Position numbers and translations under genes: made by a program. 64,000 nt of DNA from the NCBI RefSeq assembly GCF_039852015.1, contig NZ_CP156627.1, forward strand, positions 1,517,534-1,581,533, read 5' to 3'. Below the pieces are notes generated by a model. The model was not told the origin of the DNA, searched no databases, and saw nothing but the letters and a program-made list of their open reading frames with translations. Within the stretch, counting starts at the first letter, position 1. The number at the start of each line of letters is the position of its first letter. This DNA comes from Robbsia sp. KACC 23696. GTDB lineage: Bacteria > Pseudomonadota > Gammaproteobacteria > Burkholderiales > Burkholderiaceae. Shown here piece after piece: positions 54,795 through 64,000 of the stretch.

Positions 54795-56237
54795 ATGAAT
54801 GCCGCCGATAAGCCCGTTTTCAATAAACGTCTCAGCCTCACCACGAAGCTGTTCATCGCCATGGTCGTGGTCAACATCCTGCTGATCGCAGGCATGGCCG
54901 TGGGCGCGCGGATAAGTTTCGAGCGCGGCTTTCTGGGATATCTCGCGGAAGAAGACATCAAACGACTGGACGACAGTACCGGGCCCTTGACCGCGGCGTA
55001 CCGTGAGCATGGCAATTGGAACTTCGTTATCGAGAACCACCATCTCTGGCACGAGTTGATGCGTCCCTACGGGCATGCATTCCAGGTATTTTCCGACGGC
55101 GAGCGTTGGACCCCGCCGCCGCTCGCCGACATGGTGGGGGCAAGCCTGCGCTTTGCCTTGCTGGATCCGAACGGAAAATATCTGACCGGCAACGAAAAAG
55201 GCACGGCGGCGTCGCCGCGCAAACCTATCGTCGTCGATGGAAAAATCGTCGGCTGGCTGATGATCGTACCGATTCAAAACATCGCCGAAGCAGGCGATCA
55301 GCGCCTGGAGACGGCCGAGCGCGATGCCAGCTGGACCGTGGCGATCACGGCCATGGTGCTTGCCGTGGCGATCTCGCTATGGCTGGCGCGCGCCATCGCC
55401 TCGCCGTTACAACGCGTCGCGCGTGCAACGCATCGCTTGGCAAGCGGCGACTTCGCTGTCCGTGTCGCCGAAGCATCGGGTGGCGAACTCGGCCAACTCG
55501 AAGCCGACTTCAATCACCTCGCGGTAACGCTCGATCGGAACGAGAAGATGCGCGCCGCGTTGGTCGCGGACGTGTCGCATGAGCTGCGTACGCCGTTGGC
55601 CGTCATGCAGGGCGAGGTGGAAGCGCTCGAAGTGGGCGTGCGCCCCATGTCGGCCGATGCCATGCGCTCGCTGTCAGTCGAACTGGCCCGCTTGAACCGT
55701 CTGGTCGACGATCTTTACCATCTGTCGCTGTCCGATGTCGGCGCGCTTCCCTATTATTTCGGCGATGTCGATGTCGTCGAAGCGATGGATGACGTCCTCC
55801 ACCTTATCAGGACCCGCCTGGACGACGCGGGCATCGCGCTGAGCACCGCTTTCCCGAACACGCCCTGTTGGATCAATGGCGACGAACGACGGCTGCAACA
55901 GGTGTTCTCGAATATCTTTCAGAACGTTCTGCGTTACGTCAACAAAGGCGCCCGGGTGCATGTTCGCATCCAGCAGGATGCCAAGCGGGTAAAGATCGAT
56001 ATTCAAGACAGCGGCGTCGGGGTGCCGGATGCGTCGCTGGAGGCCTTGTTCGGCCGGTTCTATCGGGTGGAAGCATCGCGCAGCCGCGCCACCGGCGGCG
56101 CCGGCCTGGGCTTGCCCATCTGCCGCAGCATCGTCGAAGCCCATCACGGCACGATCAAAGCCGCAAAAGCGCCGCAGGGCGGCCTCTGGATAGCGATCGA
56201 CCTGCCACTCGCCCCGCACCTCAAGGAAGCACCGTGA
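54795..56237 (+). CDS. Sensor histidine kinase, BaeS-like
   Basis: A 480-residue inner-membrane kinase. TM1 at about residues 16-38 (KLFIAMVVVNILLIAGMAVGA), periplasmic sensor of about 130 residues, TM2 near 180-200 (WTVAITAMVLAVAISLWLA), and HAMP at 200-255. The HisKA domain has autophosphorylated His262 in ADVSHELRTPLAVMQG. HATPase boxes are NIFQNVLRYVNKG, DSGVGVPD and GGAGLGLPICRSI. The G1 and N boxes look intact. It is coupled by GTGA to its response regulator and divergent from the RND operon. Envelope stress or efflux substrates are the expected stimuli. Confidence 0.93.
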   Translation: MNAADKPVFNKRLSLTTKLFIAMVVVNILLIAGMAVGARISFERGFLGYLAEEDIKRLDDSTGPLTAAYREHGNWNFVIENHHLWHELMRPYGHAFQVFSDGERWTPPPLADMVGASLRFALLDPNGKYLTGNEKGTAASPRKPIVVDGKIVGWLMIVPIQNIAEAGDQRLETAERDASWTVAITAMVLAVAISLWLARAIASPLQRVARATHRLASGDFAVRVAEASGGELGQLEADFNHLAVTLDRNEKMRAALVADVSHELRTPLAVMQGEVEALEVGVRPMSADAMRSLSVELARLNRLVDDLYHLSLSDVGALPYYFGDVDVVEAMDDVLHLIRTRLDDAGIALSTAFPNTPCWINGDERRLQQVFSNIFQNVLRYVNKGARVHVRIQQDAKRVKIDIQDSGVGVPDASLEALFGRFYRVEASRSRATGGAGLGLPICRSIVEAHHGTIKAAKAPQGGLWIAIDLPLAPHLKEAP

Positions 56238-56917
56238 GCGACACGTCCCCCGATATCGATATCCTGGTCGTCGAAGACGAACCCAAGCTCGCCCTGGTCA
56301 TCGTCGATTTCCTGCGCGCCGCCGGCTATTCGACGCAATGGCTTGCAAACGGCCTCGACGTCGCGCCGAGCGTGGCGGCGCAGATGCCGCGCTTGATTAT
56401 CCTGGATCTGATGCTGCCGGGACGCGACGGCCGCGATATCTGTCGCGATATCCGCGCCTACTCCGATGTGCCCATCATCATGGTGACCGCGCAAGCCGAG
56501 GAAGTGGATCGTCTGCTCGGCCTCGAAATCGGCGCCGACGACTACGTCTGCAAGCCGTTTAGCCCGCTGGAACTGGTTGCCCGCGTCAAAGCGATCCTGC
56601 GCCGCGTGCCGATCGAATCGCATCCGGACACCGGCCCCTTGCAGCTCGACGAGGCCAGCTTGAGCGCGACCTATAAAGGCGTGACCATCGAATTTACCGC
56701 GATCGAGTTCAGATTGCTGAAGACGCTGGCCAGCAAACCGGCTCGGGTGTTCTCGCGAAATGCCTTGATGCAGCAGCTCTATACCGATGGCCGGCTGGTG
56801 GAAGCACGCACCGTCGATAGCCATGTGAAGAAAATCCGCCGAAAATTCGAAGCGGCCGCGCCCAGTGAAGAAGTCGTGCAATCGGTCTACGCCGCCGGAT
56901 TCCGACTGATTCTGTAA
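56234..56917 (+). CDS. OmpR-family response regulator, BaeR-like
   Basis: A 227-residue response regulator. GTG start at 56234 overlaps the kinase stop. The receiver has the acidic pair VVEDE, phosphoacceptor Asp58 in IILDLMLPGRDG, the Thr in MVTAQA and Lys in CKPF. A winged-helix DNA-binding domain follows (FTAIEFRLLKTLASKP, then EARTVDSHVKKIRRKFE). The VTAQAEEVDRLLGLEIGADD segment is BaeR-like. It probably activates the divergent RND operon. Confidence 0.93.
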   Translation: MSDTSPDIDILVVEDEPKLALVIVDFLRAAGYSTQWLANGLDVAPSVAAQMPRLIILDLMLPGRDGRDICRDIRAYSDVPIIMVTAQAEEVDRLLGLEIGADDYVCKPFSPLELVARVKAILRRVPIESHPDTGPLQLDEASLSATYKGVTIEFTAIEFRLLKTLASKPARVFSRNALMQQLYTDGRLVEARTVDSHVKKIRRKFEAAAPSEEVVQSVYAAGFRLIL

Positions 56918-57107
56918 CGCTATCCGACCATTTTTCCAAGCGTGTACCGAAACGCGGCGCTTTTGCACGCCACGACGCGACATCGGCGTCGATTAATGAT
57001 CCGGCGTCGCTTTTGTAAGATAGGAATGTCGCGGCTATTCTAGGAAACGCATTTCTGGCGACATCTACTAGTCCTCATCGCACCCCATCACGACACCGAG
57101 GTGATAG

Positions 57108-58505
57108 ATGACGCGTCTCCATGAACATAGCCTCATTATCGACGGTGTGAAGCGCACGTCACACCCCACGCCCGCCGTCGGCCCAGGCGTGCTGCGCAAG
57201 GTCATCGTCGCCGCGGCGATCGGCAATTTTGTCGAATGGTTCGATTTCGCCGCCTACGGCTTCCTGGCAACCGTCCTCACGCGGGTATTTTTCCCCTCCG
57301 ACACGCCGTCGATCGCACTGCTCAAAGCGTTTGCCGTCTTCGCGGTGGCCTTCGCATTGCGGCCCCTCGGCGGCATCGTCTTCGGCGTGATCGGCGACCG
57401 GATCGGCCGAAAAAGAACGCTCGCCCTGACCATCCTGATGATGGCCGGCGCCACCACCTTGATCGGTATATTGCCCTCCTACGCGAGCATCGGCTTGGCG
57501 GCGCCGGCGCTGCTGACGCTGGTACGCTGCATCCAGGGCTTTTCCGCCGGCGGCGAATATGCCGGCGCCTGTGCCTACGTGATGGAGCATGCGCCCCGCA
57601 CGCAACGCGGCAAATACGGCAGCTTCATTCCGGTCTCGACCTTCTTGTCTTTCGCCGTCGCCGCCACCGTCGCCTATGTCTTGAGCGCGGTGTTGACGCC
57701 GTCCCAGCTCGACGCCTGGGGTTGGCGCATTCCCTTCCTCGCCGCCGCACCGATCGGCTTTATCGGCGTCTATCTGCGCTTGAGCCTGTCGGAGACGCCA
57801 GCGTTCCAGGTGGTGGCGCAGGAACACGCGATTGCGCACTCGCCGCTGAAGGACACGTTACGGACACAAGGTGGCAAGATCATCGCCCTCAGCCTTTTCA
57901 TCTCGGTCACGGCCTTGTCGTTCTATATGTTCACCACCTATCTGGCGACGTATATGCAAGTAGCCGGCGGATTGAGCCGCAATGCGGCCTTGCTGATCAC
58001 GGTGATCAGCCTGGTATTCGCCGGCGCGAGCTGCCCTCTGGCAGGCTTGTTTACCGATGCGGTGGGACGACGCAAGACGATGGCCTCGGTCTGCGTCTAT
58101 CTGATCGTCGCGGTCTATCCCTGCTTTGCGCTGGCAGGGTCCGGTAGCTTTGCGTCCGCCCTGCTCGGCGTGCTGATCCTGTCGATCGGCGCGGTCTTGT
58201 CCGGCGTGGTCACGGCCACCTTGCTGTCCGAGGTATTCCCGACGCGGACCCGCTATACCGCTTCGGCCATCACGTATAACGTGGCGTACACGATCTTCGG
58301 CGGTACGGCGCCGCTGGTCGCCACCTATCTGATTGGCGTGACCGGCAACAAGATGTCGCCCGCAGCCTATATGATCGCGATATCGGTGATGGGGCTGATC
58401 GGCGGCCTGACGTTGAAGGAATCGTCGAAGGTCTCCTTGCACCATACGGACGACGAACCGTATGCCAATCCGCTGGCAGGGAATGCCCCTGCAGATCTGG
58501 TGTAA
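57108..58505 (+). CDS. MFS transporter, MHS family
   Basis: A 465-residue proton symporter with 12 helices. MHS marks are AAIGNFVEWFDFAAYGFLA, GVIGDRIGRKRTLAL, CIQGFSAGGEYAGACAYVMEH and LRLSLSETPAFQVV. Substrates in the family include proline/betaine, ketoglutarate, citrate and aromatic acids. It starts the third catabolic block, facing a convergent amidohydrolase and followed by hydantoinase-type genes, so it may import the substrate of those enzymes. Confidence 0.9.
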   Translation: MTRLHEHSLIIDGVKRTSHPTPAVGPGVLRKVIVAAAIGNFVEWFDFAAYGFLATVLTRVFFPSDTPSIALLKAFAVFAVAFALRPLGGIVFGVIGDRIGRKRTLALTILMMAGATTLIGILPSYASIGLAAPALLTLVRCIQGFSAGGEYAGACAYVMEHAPRTQRGKYGSFIPVSTFLSFAVAATVAYVLSAVLTPSQLDAWGWRIPFLAAAPIGFIGVYLRLSLSETPAFQVVAQEHAIAHSPLKDTLRTQGGKIIALSLFISVTALSFYMFTTYLATYMQVAGGLSRNAALLITVISLVFAGASCPLAGLFTDAVGRRKTMASVCVYLIVAVYPCFALAGSGSFASALLGVLILSIGAVLSGVVTATLLSEVFPTRTRYTASAITYNVAYTIFGGTAPLVATYLIGVTGNKMSPAAYMIAISVMGLIGGLTLKESSKVSLHHTDDEPYANPLAGNAPADLV

Positions 58506-58519
58506 GGCGCAAGCGTCGG

Positions 58520-58542
58520 GGCGCGTCGAAATCGATCGCGCC
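58520..58542. terminator. Convergent GC hairpin between MFS and amidohydrolase genes
   Basis: GGCGCG (58520-58525) and CGCGCC (58537-58542) flank an 11-base loop containing a further CGA/TCG pair. It lies between two convergent stops and is a likely shared terminator. Confidence 0.4.
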
Positions 58543-58547
58543 GCGCC

Positions 58548-59375
58548 TCACTGAAAGCCGAAGAGTCGCTTCGGCGTGTCCCACAAAATCTTGCGTCGGA
58601 TCGCCGGATCCGGGACCACGGTTTCGAACAGCGCGAGCAACGGCGCATAATCGAGACGTTCCGGCGCACGCAAAAAAGGCCAGTCCGAGCCCCATACGCA
58701 AGCATCCGCGCCGAACGCGGCGATCAGCGCCTTCGCATAGATCTGCGCATCGGCATAGGGAAAGGCTTGTTCCGACACCTTCTGCAAGCCGGAAATCTTC
58801 ACCACGGTGCGGCCGTTATCGGCCAGCGCCAGCAACGCTTCGAAGCCCGGCTGGCCGATACCCTTGCCGGGAACCGGTCGCCCGCAATGATCGATCAAGA
58901 TCCGTACCCGGGTCTGGTCGATCAAGTCGGTCAATGCCAGCAACTGGTCCTCGACCACCTGGATTTGCGCGAACATATCGAGGTCGGCCAACAAATCGAA
59001 CAAGGGGCCGGCTTCACGCAATTTTGCGACGCCTTCCATGGCCGGATTGAACGCCACTCCGACGACGCCGGCTTCCTTGAGTCCGCGCAGCGCGGCACGA
59101 TCGATATCGTCTTCTACCACCGCGATGCCTTTGAAGCGACCGTTCCCCTGCGCGATCGCATCGAGCATACAGGCATTATCGGTGCGATAGCCGCTGGTCG
59201 GGCCCACGAGCAAGGCGTGCTGCACGCCGGACGCCTCGAGCACCCTGGTGAACTGCGCCGCCGTGCCGAGCTCCTGACCCGAGGGGCGATACGCGGTGTC
59301 GGCCCGGTAGGGAAATCGCACCGGATCGAACACGTGATTGTGGCAATCGATCTTGTTTTCTTCGAAGATACCCAT
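58548..59375 (-). CDS. TIM-barrel amidohydrolase
   Basis: A 275-residue amidohydrolase-2 family enzyme. KIDCHNHVFDPVRFPY has the HxH-type metal site, VRILIDHCGRP the later His, and CVWGSDWPFLRAP the catalytic Asp. Relatives include 4-sulfomuconolactone and 2-pyrone-4,6-dicarboxylate lactonases. Unlike the enzyme at 44503-45351, the Asp is present here. It lies between an MHS transporter and the hydantoinase/oxoprolinase genes. Confidence 0.87.
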   Translation of the reverse strand: MGIFEENKIDCHNHVFDPVRFPYRADTAYRPSGQELGTAAQFTRVLEASGVQHALLVGPTSGYRTDNACMLDAIAQGNGRFKGIAVVEDDIDRAALRGLKEAGVVGVAFNPAMEGVAKLREAGPLFDLLADLDMFAQIQVVEDQLLALTDLIDQTRVRILIDHCGRPVPGKGIGQPGFEALLALADNGRTVVKISGLQKVSEQAFPYADAQIYAKALIAAFGADACVWGSDWPFLRAPERLDYAPLLALFETVVPDPAIRRKILWDTPKRLFGFQ

Positions 59376-59719
59376 CGATGTCGTTCGCCTTTACGGCGAT
59401 CTCCAATCCCAAAATAGCAATGCAGGCAGCGGGCCGTCCCCAGCGCCCGCGACCCGTGACGTCGCTCGATTGTACTGCGCACCGACGCCATCGACAGCCC
59501 CCGCACCGGCGCCTCGCGAATTTCGGGAAAGGCCATCGCATCGATGACTTTCTGCTATCGTTAGCACTTTACATTTCTTTCGCAGCCCGCACGGTTCGCG
59601 TTATGATCCGGCGCCTCGCGAACAGGCGTATCTCAGCACGTCTTGCAGCACATCGTTACTTTTCGCCCTATGGCATCTCGGCGCCCTCGATCTGGCGGGC
59701 GCCCTTCAGGAGTCTGGCC
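59376..59719. other. Divergent promoter region ahead of hyuA
   Basis: About 344 bases without a supported gene. The hyuA frame stays open upstream, but without a good start. AGGAG at 59709-59713 is the ribosome site for the TTG start of hyuA. No clear operator found. Confidence 0.4.
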
Positions 59720-61807
59720 TTGACCGTTGTCCATACGACGCCCGGCGCCCGGATCGGGATCGACGTCGGCGGTACCTTCACGGACTTCGTCCTGTTCGAC
59801 GCGAACACGGCCCGCTTCGCGTTCCATAAGCAGCCCAGTACCCCGTCCGACCCGGCGCTCGCCGTCCAGCTCGGATTGACCGCCTTGCTCGAGAAATGCG
59901 CACTCCGGGCGCAGGACGTCGACGCCCTGCTGCATGGCACGACGATCGGCCTCAATGCCATCATCCAGCGGCGCGGCGCCCGTGTCGGCCTGGTGGTCAC
60001 GGAAGGTTTTCGAGATATCTTGGAAATCGGTCGCGCGCGGATGCCTTCGTCGTTCGACTTTCACGCCACGCGCGAAGCGCCGTTCCTGACCCGGGATCGC
60101 GTGATCGAAATGCCGGCGCGATTCAACCGGGACGGTCAACGCACGCAGTGGCCCGACGCGGCCGCGCTGGACGAGGTTGCCGAGGCGATCGCCGCGCTGG
60201 ATGTCGATGCCACCGTCGTCATGCTGATCAACGGCTATGCCGCTCCCGACGAGGAAGGTGCATTGACCGACAGCCTGCAGACGCGTATCCCCGACGTCAA
60301 ACTGCTGAGTGCGGCGCGTACCTGGCCTGAGATCCGCGAATACGAGCGCACCTTGGTCGCGACGTTGAACGCGTATATCCAGCCGTTGATGGCACGCTAT
60401 TTCACGCGCCTGACCGCGCTGATGACGGAGATCGGCCTGGATGCGCCGATCCTCGTGACGGCGTCGAACGGCGGTTCCTTATCGTTGCAATCGGCATTGG
60501 AACGCCCCATCGACACCGTGCTGTCGGGACCGGCCGGTGGCGTGGTAGCAGCCGCACGGCTGTCGCGCGAAACCGGCATGCCGCAACTGGTCACGTTCGA
60601 CATGGGCGGCACCAGCAGCGATATCGCCGTATGCGTCGATGGCCAGGCCGAAATCGCCACGCGGACCGAGATCGGTGGCCTGCCGCTGGTGCTGCCGGTG
60701 GTCGGCGTGTCCGCGATCGGCGCCGGCGGCGGTTCGGTAGTCTGGGTCGACGAACAGGGCGTCATCAAGGTCGGGCCGCTAAGCGCCGGTGCAAACCCGG
60801 GCCCCGCTGCCTATGCCCGTGGCGGCGAAGACGCGACTGTCACGGACTGCTATCTCGCGACCGGTGTCCTCGATGCGAAAGCCTTCCTTGGCGGCGACAT
60901 GCCGCTCGATGCCTCGCTCGCCGACGCCGCGCTGCAACGCGTCGCGACGGCACTGGACATGACCGGTGACGATATCGCCGCGCGTGCCGCAAGCGGCGCG
61001 TTGGCGGTGACGACGGCGCAGATGGCATCCGAACTGCGCAAGAGCCTGGCGCAACGCGGCCTCGATCCGTCCGGTTTTGCCCTGGTACCGTTCGGTGGCG
61101 CGGGCCCCACGCATGCCAACTGGCTTGCCGAAGACGCCGGGCTATCCCATATTGTGGTACCAGCGATTCCCGGCACGTTCTGCGCGCTGGGAGCCGTCAG
61201 CGCCGACCTGCGGCGCGACTTCGTCCGCAGCCTGCGCGTTCCTTTGAACGCAGCAGCCGCGCAGACGCTCGATGCGCTGTGGCAGGAGATGGAGACCGGC
61301 GCGCGCGCCTGGCTCGACGAGCAAGGTATCGAACAGACCGGCCCGGCGAGCTTGCTGGCCGCCATCGACATGCGGTACGCGGGTCAGGCCTATGAAATCA
61401 AGGTCAAACTGCCGCATCCACTGCCGCGGCCGCTGACGCCGGAAATCATCGCGGAAGCATTCCATCGGGAGCACGAACGGCTTTACGGTTTCCGCGACGG
61501 CGATGCGCCAATCGATCTGTCGACGATCCGCCTCGCCATTGTCGGCGCCACCGCCTCGCTGCCGACGCATCACGTCCCGGATGGCGGCGGACGGCCGACG
61601 CCCGAAGCGCATCGTCCCGTGTTCCTGCGTGGCGCCTGGCATCAGGCCGCCGTCTATCGCCGTGCCGCCCTGCGCGCCGGCGATGTGTTCGACGGCCCCG
61701 CGGTCGTCGCGCAGGCCGATACGACGGTGCTGGTATTGTCCGGCTGGCAGGCCCGTACCGATACGCTCGGCTATCTGCATCTCACGCGCCAAGGAGCGAC
61801 CGCATGA
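59720..61807 (+). CDS. hyuA: Hydantoinase/oxoprolinase subunit A
   Basis: A 695-residue ATP-dependent amidase-type subunit. TTG at 59720 is chosen because AGGAG is seven bases upstream and the protein then begins just before the phosphate-binding GIDVGGTFTDFVLFD. The second ATPase motif is FDMGGTSSDIAV near residue 293. The family (N-methylhydantoinase, 5-oxoprolinase, acetone or acetophenone carboxylase) couples ATP hydrolysis to ring opening or carboxylation. It overlaps hyuB by four bases. The linked transporter and amidohydrolase suggest a cyclic imide, hydantoin or ketone substrate, undetermined. Confidence 0.9.
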   Translation: MTVVHTTPGARIGIDVGGTFTDFVLFDANTARFAFHKQPSTPSDPALAVQLGLTALLEKCALRAQDVDALLHGTTIGLNAIIQRRGARVGLVVTEGFRDILEIGRARMPSSFDFHATREAPFLTRDRVIEMPARFNRDGQRTQWPDAAALDEVAEAIAALDVDATVVMLINGYAAPDEEGALTDSLQTRIPDVKLLSAARTWPEIREYERTLVATLNAYIQPLMARYFTRLTALMTEIGLDAPILVTASNGGSLSLQSALERPIDTVLSGPAGGVVAAARLSRETGMPQLVTFDMGGTSSDIAVCVDGQAEIATRTEIGGLPLVLPVVGVSAIGAGGGSVVWVDEQGVIKVGPLSAGANPGPAAYARGGEDATVTDCYLATGVLDAKAFLGGDMPLDASLADAALQRVATALDMTGDDIAARAASGALAVTTAQMASELRKSLAQRGLDPSGFALVPFGGAGPTHANWLAEDAGLSHIVVPAIPGTFCALGAVSADLRRDFVRSLRVPLNAAAAQTLDALWQEMETGARAWLDEQGIEQTGPASLLAAIDMRYAGQAYEIKVKLPHPLPRPLTPEIIAEAFHREHERLYGFRDGDAPIDLSTIRLAIVGATASLPTHHVPDGGGRPTPEAHRPVFLRGAWHQAAVYRRAALRAGDVFDGPAVVAQADTTVLVLSGWQARTDTLGYLHLTRQGATA

Positions 61808-63888
61808 AGCTCGACGCCATTTCGATCGAAATTCTCGGCAATAAGGTTCGCGCCATTGCCGAGGAGATGTGTCTGACGCTGCAACGCACCGGACGGACGC
61901 TCTATGTCAAGGAAACCGCCGACTTCTGCTGCGCGCTGGTCGGCCTGGACGGCACGTTCTTCGCCTATCCGCGTGGATTGGGCGTCTCGGGCTTCGTCGG
62001 GCTCGATTGCGCGACGACGATCGCCGCCGTCGGCCCCCTGCATCCCGGCGATGTCATTCTGACGAACGATCCCTATCGCTCGAAGGGGCTGGCAACGCAT
62101 TTGCCGGATCTCCAAGCGATCGAACCGTATTTTCACGACGGTCGCATCGTTGCCTATGGCTGGGGGTTTCTGCACTCGTCGGATGTCGGCGGCAAGGTAC
62201 CGAGCAGCATCTCGCCGACGAACCGCGATATTTTTCAGGAAGGCTTGCAGATCCCGCCCGTCAAGATCGTGCGCGGCGGCGTCTACAACGAGGACGTGCT
62301 GACGCTGTTTCGCGCCAACAGCCGGACGCCGGATGCGAATATGGGCGACTTGAAAGCGCTGCTCGCCGCCTTGGCGACGGGACGCGAACGCGTCGCGCAG
62401 ATCGTCGCACAGCATGGCGAAGCCGATTTCGTGCAGTCGCAAGAGGACCTGCTCGACTATGCCGCCCGCCGCGCCGAAGCGGTGCTCCGCCGCGTCCCGG
62501 CAGGCACCTATCGCTTCAGCGACTTCCTCGATGACGAAGCCGGCAGCGGCCTGCCCGTGCGCATCGCGCTGGCGGTGACGCTGAACGATGGTCGGATCAC
62601 GCTCGACTTCACCGGCACCGATCCGCAGGTCGCCGCGGCGATCAATATTCCGAGCCATGGTCAGGCGCACGCCTGGCTGACGCTACGCATCCTCGCGCTG
62701 ATCGCGACGCTCGACAAAACCGTGCCGATCAACGCCGGCCTGCTGCGTCCGGTCTCCGTCGTGGCACCGGCGGGCACATTGGTGAATCCCTTGCCCGGCG
62801 CCGCCGTCGGCGTGCGTCATGCGGCTGCCGTGCGCGTCAACGATGCGTTGAACGGCGTTTTGGGACAGGCGCTCCCCGATACGATGCCCGCCGCCAGTGG
62901 CGGCACGATCATCCCGGTGGTCCTGGCCGAACCGGCACGCCACGGTTATGGTCAGAACGTGCAAGTGATCGAACCGATGGTCGGCGGTACCGGTGGCCGC
63001 TTCGGTCGCGACGGTGCCGACGGACGCGATAGCAGCATCTCGAATTTATCGAACAATCCGGTTGAAACGGTGGAAGCGGAAACCGGCGTCGAGATCGTCC
63101 GCTATGGCTTGCGTCCCGATTCGGCCGGGGCCGGACGCTGGCGCGGCGGCTGCGGGCAGGAGATTCGTTTCAAGGTCCTGCACGATGACAGCTTTGTGCT
63201 CGCGCGCGGGATGGAAAGACTGCGCTTCCGGCCCTGGGGCGCGCATGGCGGCCAACCCGGCGCCAACGCAAGGCTGATCCTGAATCCCGGACGTGTTGAT
63301 GCGCAGGAACTGGGCAAGATCGATCTGCTGCCCGTGGCGGCCGGCGACGAGATCGCCATCTTGACGCCCGGCGGCGGCGGCTGGGGCGACCCGTTCGAGC
63401 GGGATGCGGCGGCCGTTCTCGACGATGTGCAACGTGGCCTGCTATCGCCGGACCTCGCCCGCCAGCAATACGGCGTCGTCATCGAGGGCAACGGCACGGC
63501 ATCGCGCGTCGCGCAAGCGGCAACCGATACGCTACGCGCTGCACGCGCCGCCAATCCTTCCGCGCGTGCGGGACAAGGCACGGGCTTCGGCGCCGAACGC
63601 GAAGCATGGAATGCGGTGTTCCCGCCCGAACAGTTGGATCGACTGTCGACGGCGCTGTTCGCTCTGCCGCACGCGGCACGGGCGCGTCGCCGCGTGGCTG
63701 TTTATGCCGCGGCGATGGCAGGACTGCCTACCGAATTCCCTCGTGCGCAGACGGCGGATGGCGTTGGCGATGCGGCGACGGACACTTCGGCAAGCGCACA
63801 CGCGTTGGACTCTGCCGTCCTGCGCGAGGCGGCCGACCGATTCATCCACGCGATAGACGCCTTGGCCAACAGCGTCCCAGCTGCTTGA
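61804..63888 (+). CDS. hyuB: Hydantoinase/oxoprolinase subunit B
   Basis: A 694-residue partner of the A subunit. Starts MKLDAISIEILGNKVRAIAEE, with family segments TADFCCALVGLDG, GDVILTNDPYRSKGLATHLPD, HSSDVGGKVPSS, and TPGGGGWGDPFERD near residue 520. The C-terminal 120 residues are variable and Ala-rich. It is coupled to hyuA by ATGA. The expected product is the catalytic heteromer in the cytoplasm. Confidence 0.92.
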   Translation: MKLDAISIEILGNKVRAIAEEMCLTLQRTGRTLYVKETADFCCALVGLDGTFFAYPRGLGVSGFVGLDCATTIAAVGPLHPGDVILTNDPYRSKGLATHLPDLQAIEPYFHDGRIVAYGWGFLHSSDVGGKVPSSISPTNRDIFQEGLQIPPVKIVRGGVYNEDVLTLFRANSRTPDANMGDLKALLAALATGRERVAQIVAQHGEADFVQSQEDLLDYAARRAEAVLRRVPAGTYRFSDFLDDEAGSGLPVRIALAVTLNDGRITLDFTGTDPQVAAAINIPSHGQAHAWLTLRILALIATLDKTVPINAGLLRPVSVVAPAGTLVNPLPGAAVGVRHAAAVRVNDALNGVLGQALPDTMPAASGGTIIPVVLAEPARHGYGQNVQVIEPMVGGTGGRFGRDGADGRDSSISNLSNNPVETVEAETGVEIVRYGLRPDSAGAGRWRGGCGQEIRFKVLHDDSFVLARGMERLRFRPWGAHGGQPGANARLILNPGRVDAQELGKIDLLPVAAGDEIAILTPGGGGWGDPFERDAAAVLDDVQRGLLSPDLARQQYGVVIEGNGTASRVAQAATDTLRAARAANPSARAGQGTGFGAEREAWNAVFPPEQLDRLSTALFALPHAARARRRVAVYAAAMAGLPTEFPRAQTADGVGDAATDTSASAHALDSAVLREAADRFIHAIDALANSVPAA

Positions 63889-64000
63889 TGACGGCACCGA
63901 CAGGACGGACGACATGGGGACGGCACGGCCGTTCGTGCACACTGTATTTCAAGACCCGGCTTGGCCTACGCTGCCAGGAAAATAACAAGGACATTGCATT
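63889..64000. other. Right edge, no gene seen
   Basis: The last 112 bases hold no complete gene. AAGGA at 63989-63993 could be the ribosome site for a gene starting just beyond the window. Confidence 0.3.

Noticed and set aside
1..64000. CRISPR arrays, tRNA and rRNA genes
   Set aside because: No regularly spaced direct repeats, cloverleaf-like sequences with CCA/anticodon context, or conserved rRNA segments were seen on either strand.

Overview
The window reads as a chromosomal segment of a moderately high-GC betaproteobacterium, most likely a member of the Burkholderiaceae. The evidence is the dense MFS/LysR/GntR/IclR catabolic gene content, an AcrAB-type RND pump beside a BaeSR-like pair, a Fur-type box of Burkholderia style, and the codon usage. 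The genus is not resolvable from sequence alone. No rRNA, tRNA, CRISPR array or complete insertion sequence was seen.

Layout. 1-7.6 kb: a four-gene, translationally coupled run of large proteins of unknown function, cut by the left window edge. 7.7-11.7 kb: an MCP chemoreceptor between decayed IS3 and IS66 transposase remnants, then an Hsp20 gene with a sigma32-like promoter and a possible RNA thermometer. 11.8-14.1 kb: a TetR regulator divergent from two alpha/beta hydrolases, one resembling haloacetate dehalogenase. 14.2-15.9 kb: a hipBA toxin-antitoxin module under four evenly spaced operators. 15.9-21.2 kb (minus strand): a catabolic operon of MFS transporter, LVIVD-type propeller, GntR regulator, SDR and Tat-exported amidohydrolase. 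21.7-25.3 kb: a four-gene membrane operon with two cysteine/histidine hydrolase-like domains, one of them DUF4105/Lnb-like. 25.3-27.8 kb: a Fur-controlled TonB-dependent receptor. 28-31 kb: an LLM-class oxidoreductase, a LysR regulator and a paired small DMT exporter; the two promoters share a spaced motif. 31.1-36.4 kb: an IclR regulator, a polar amino acid ABC importer, hutD and hutF. 36.4-41.9 kb: a LysR/quinone oxidoreductase pair, a glucarate dehydratase-like gene with a divergent GntR regulator, and a lipase-like hydrolase.

42-48.7 kb: a second catabolic block on the minus strand with two MFS transporters, a 4,5-dihydroxyphthalate decarboxylase-like protein, an amidohydrolase and a type II dehydroquinase, divergent from an IclR regulator. 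48.8-56.9 kb: an RND tripartite efflux operon divergent from a BaeSR-like two-component system. 57.1-63.9 kb: a third catabolic block with an MHS-type transporter, an amidohydrolase and the two subunits of a hydantoinase/oxoprolinase-type enzyme.

Read together, the segment is a nutrient-scavenging and detoxification region in which uptake proteins, enzymes and local regulators sit in small self-contained cassettes. Several cassettes have recognisable operator palindromes in front of the regulated genes. The least explained material is the 1-7.6 kb cluster and the 21.7-25.3 kb membrane operon.
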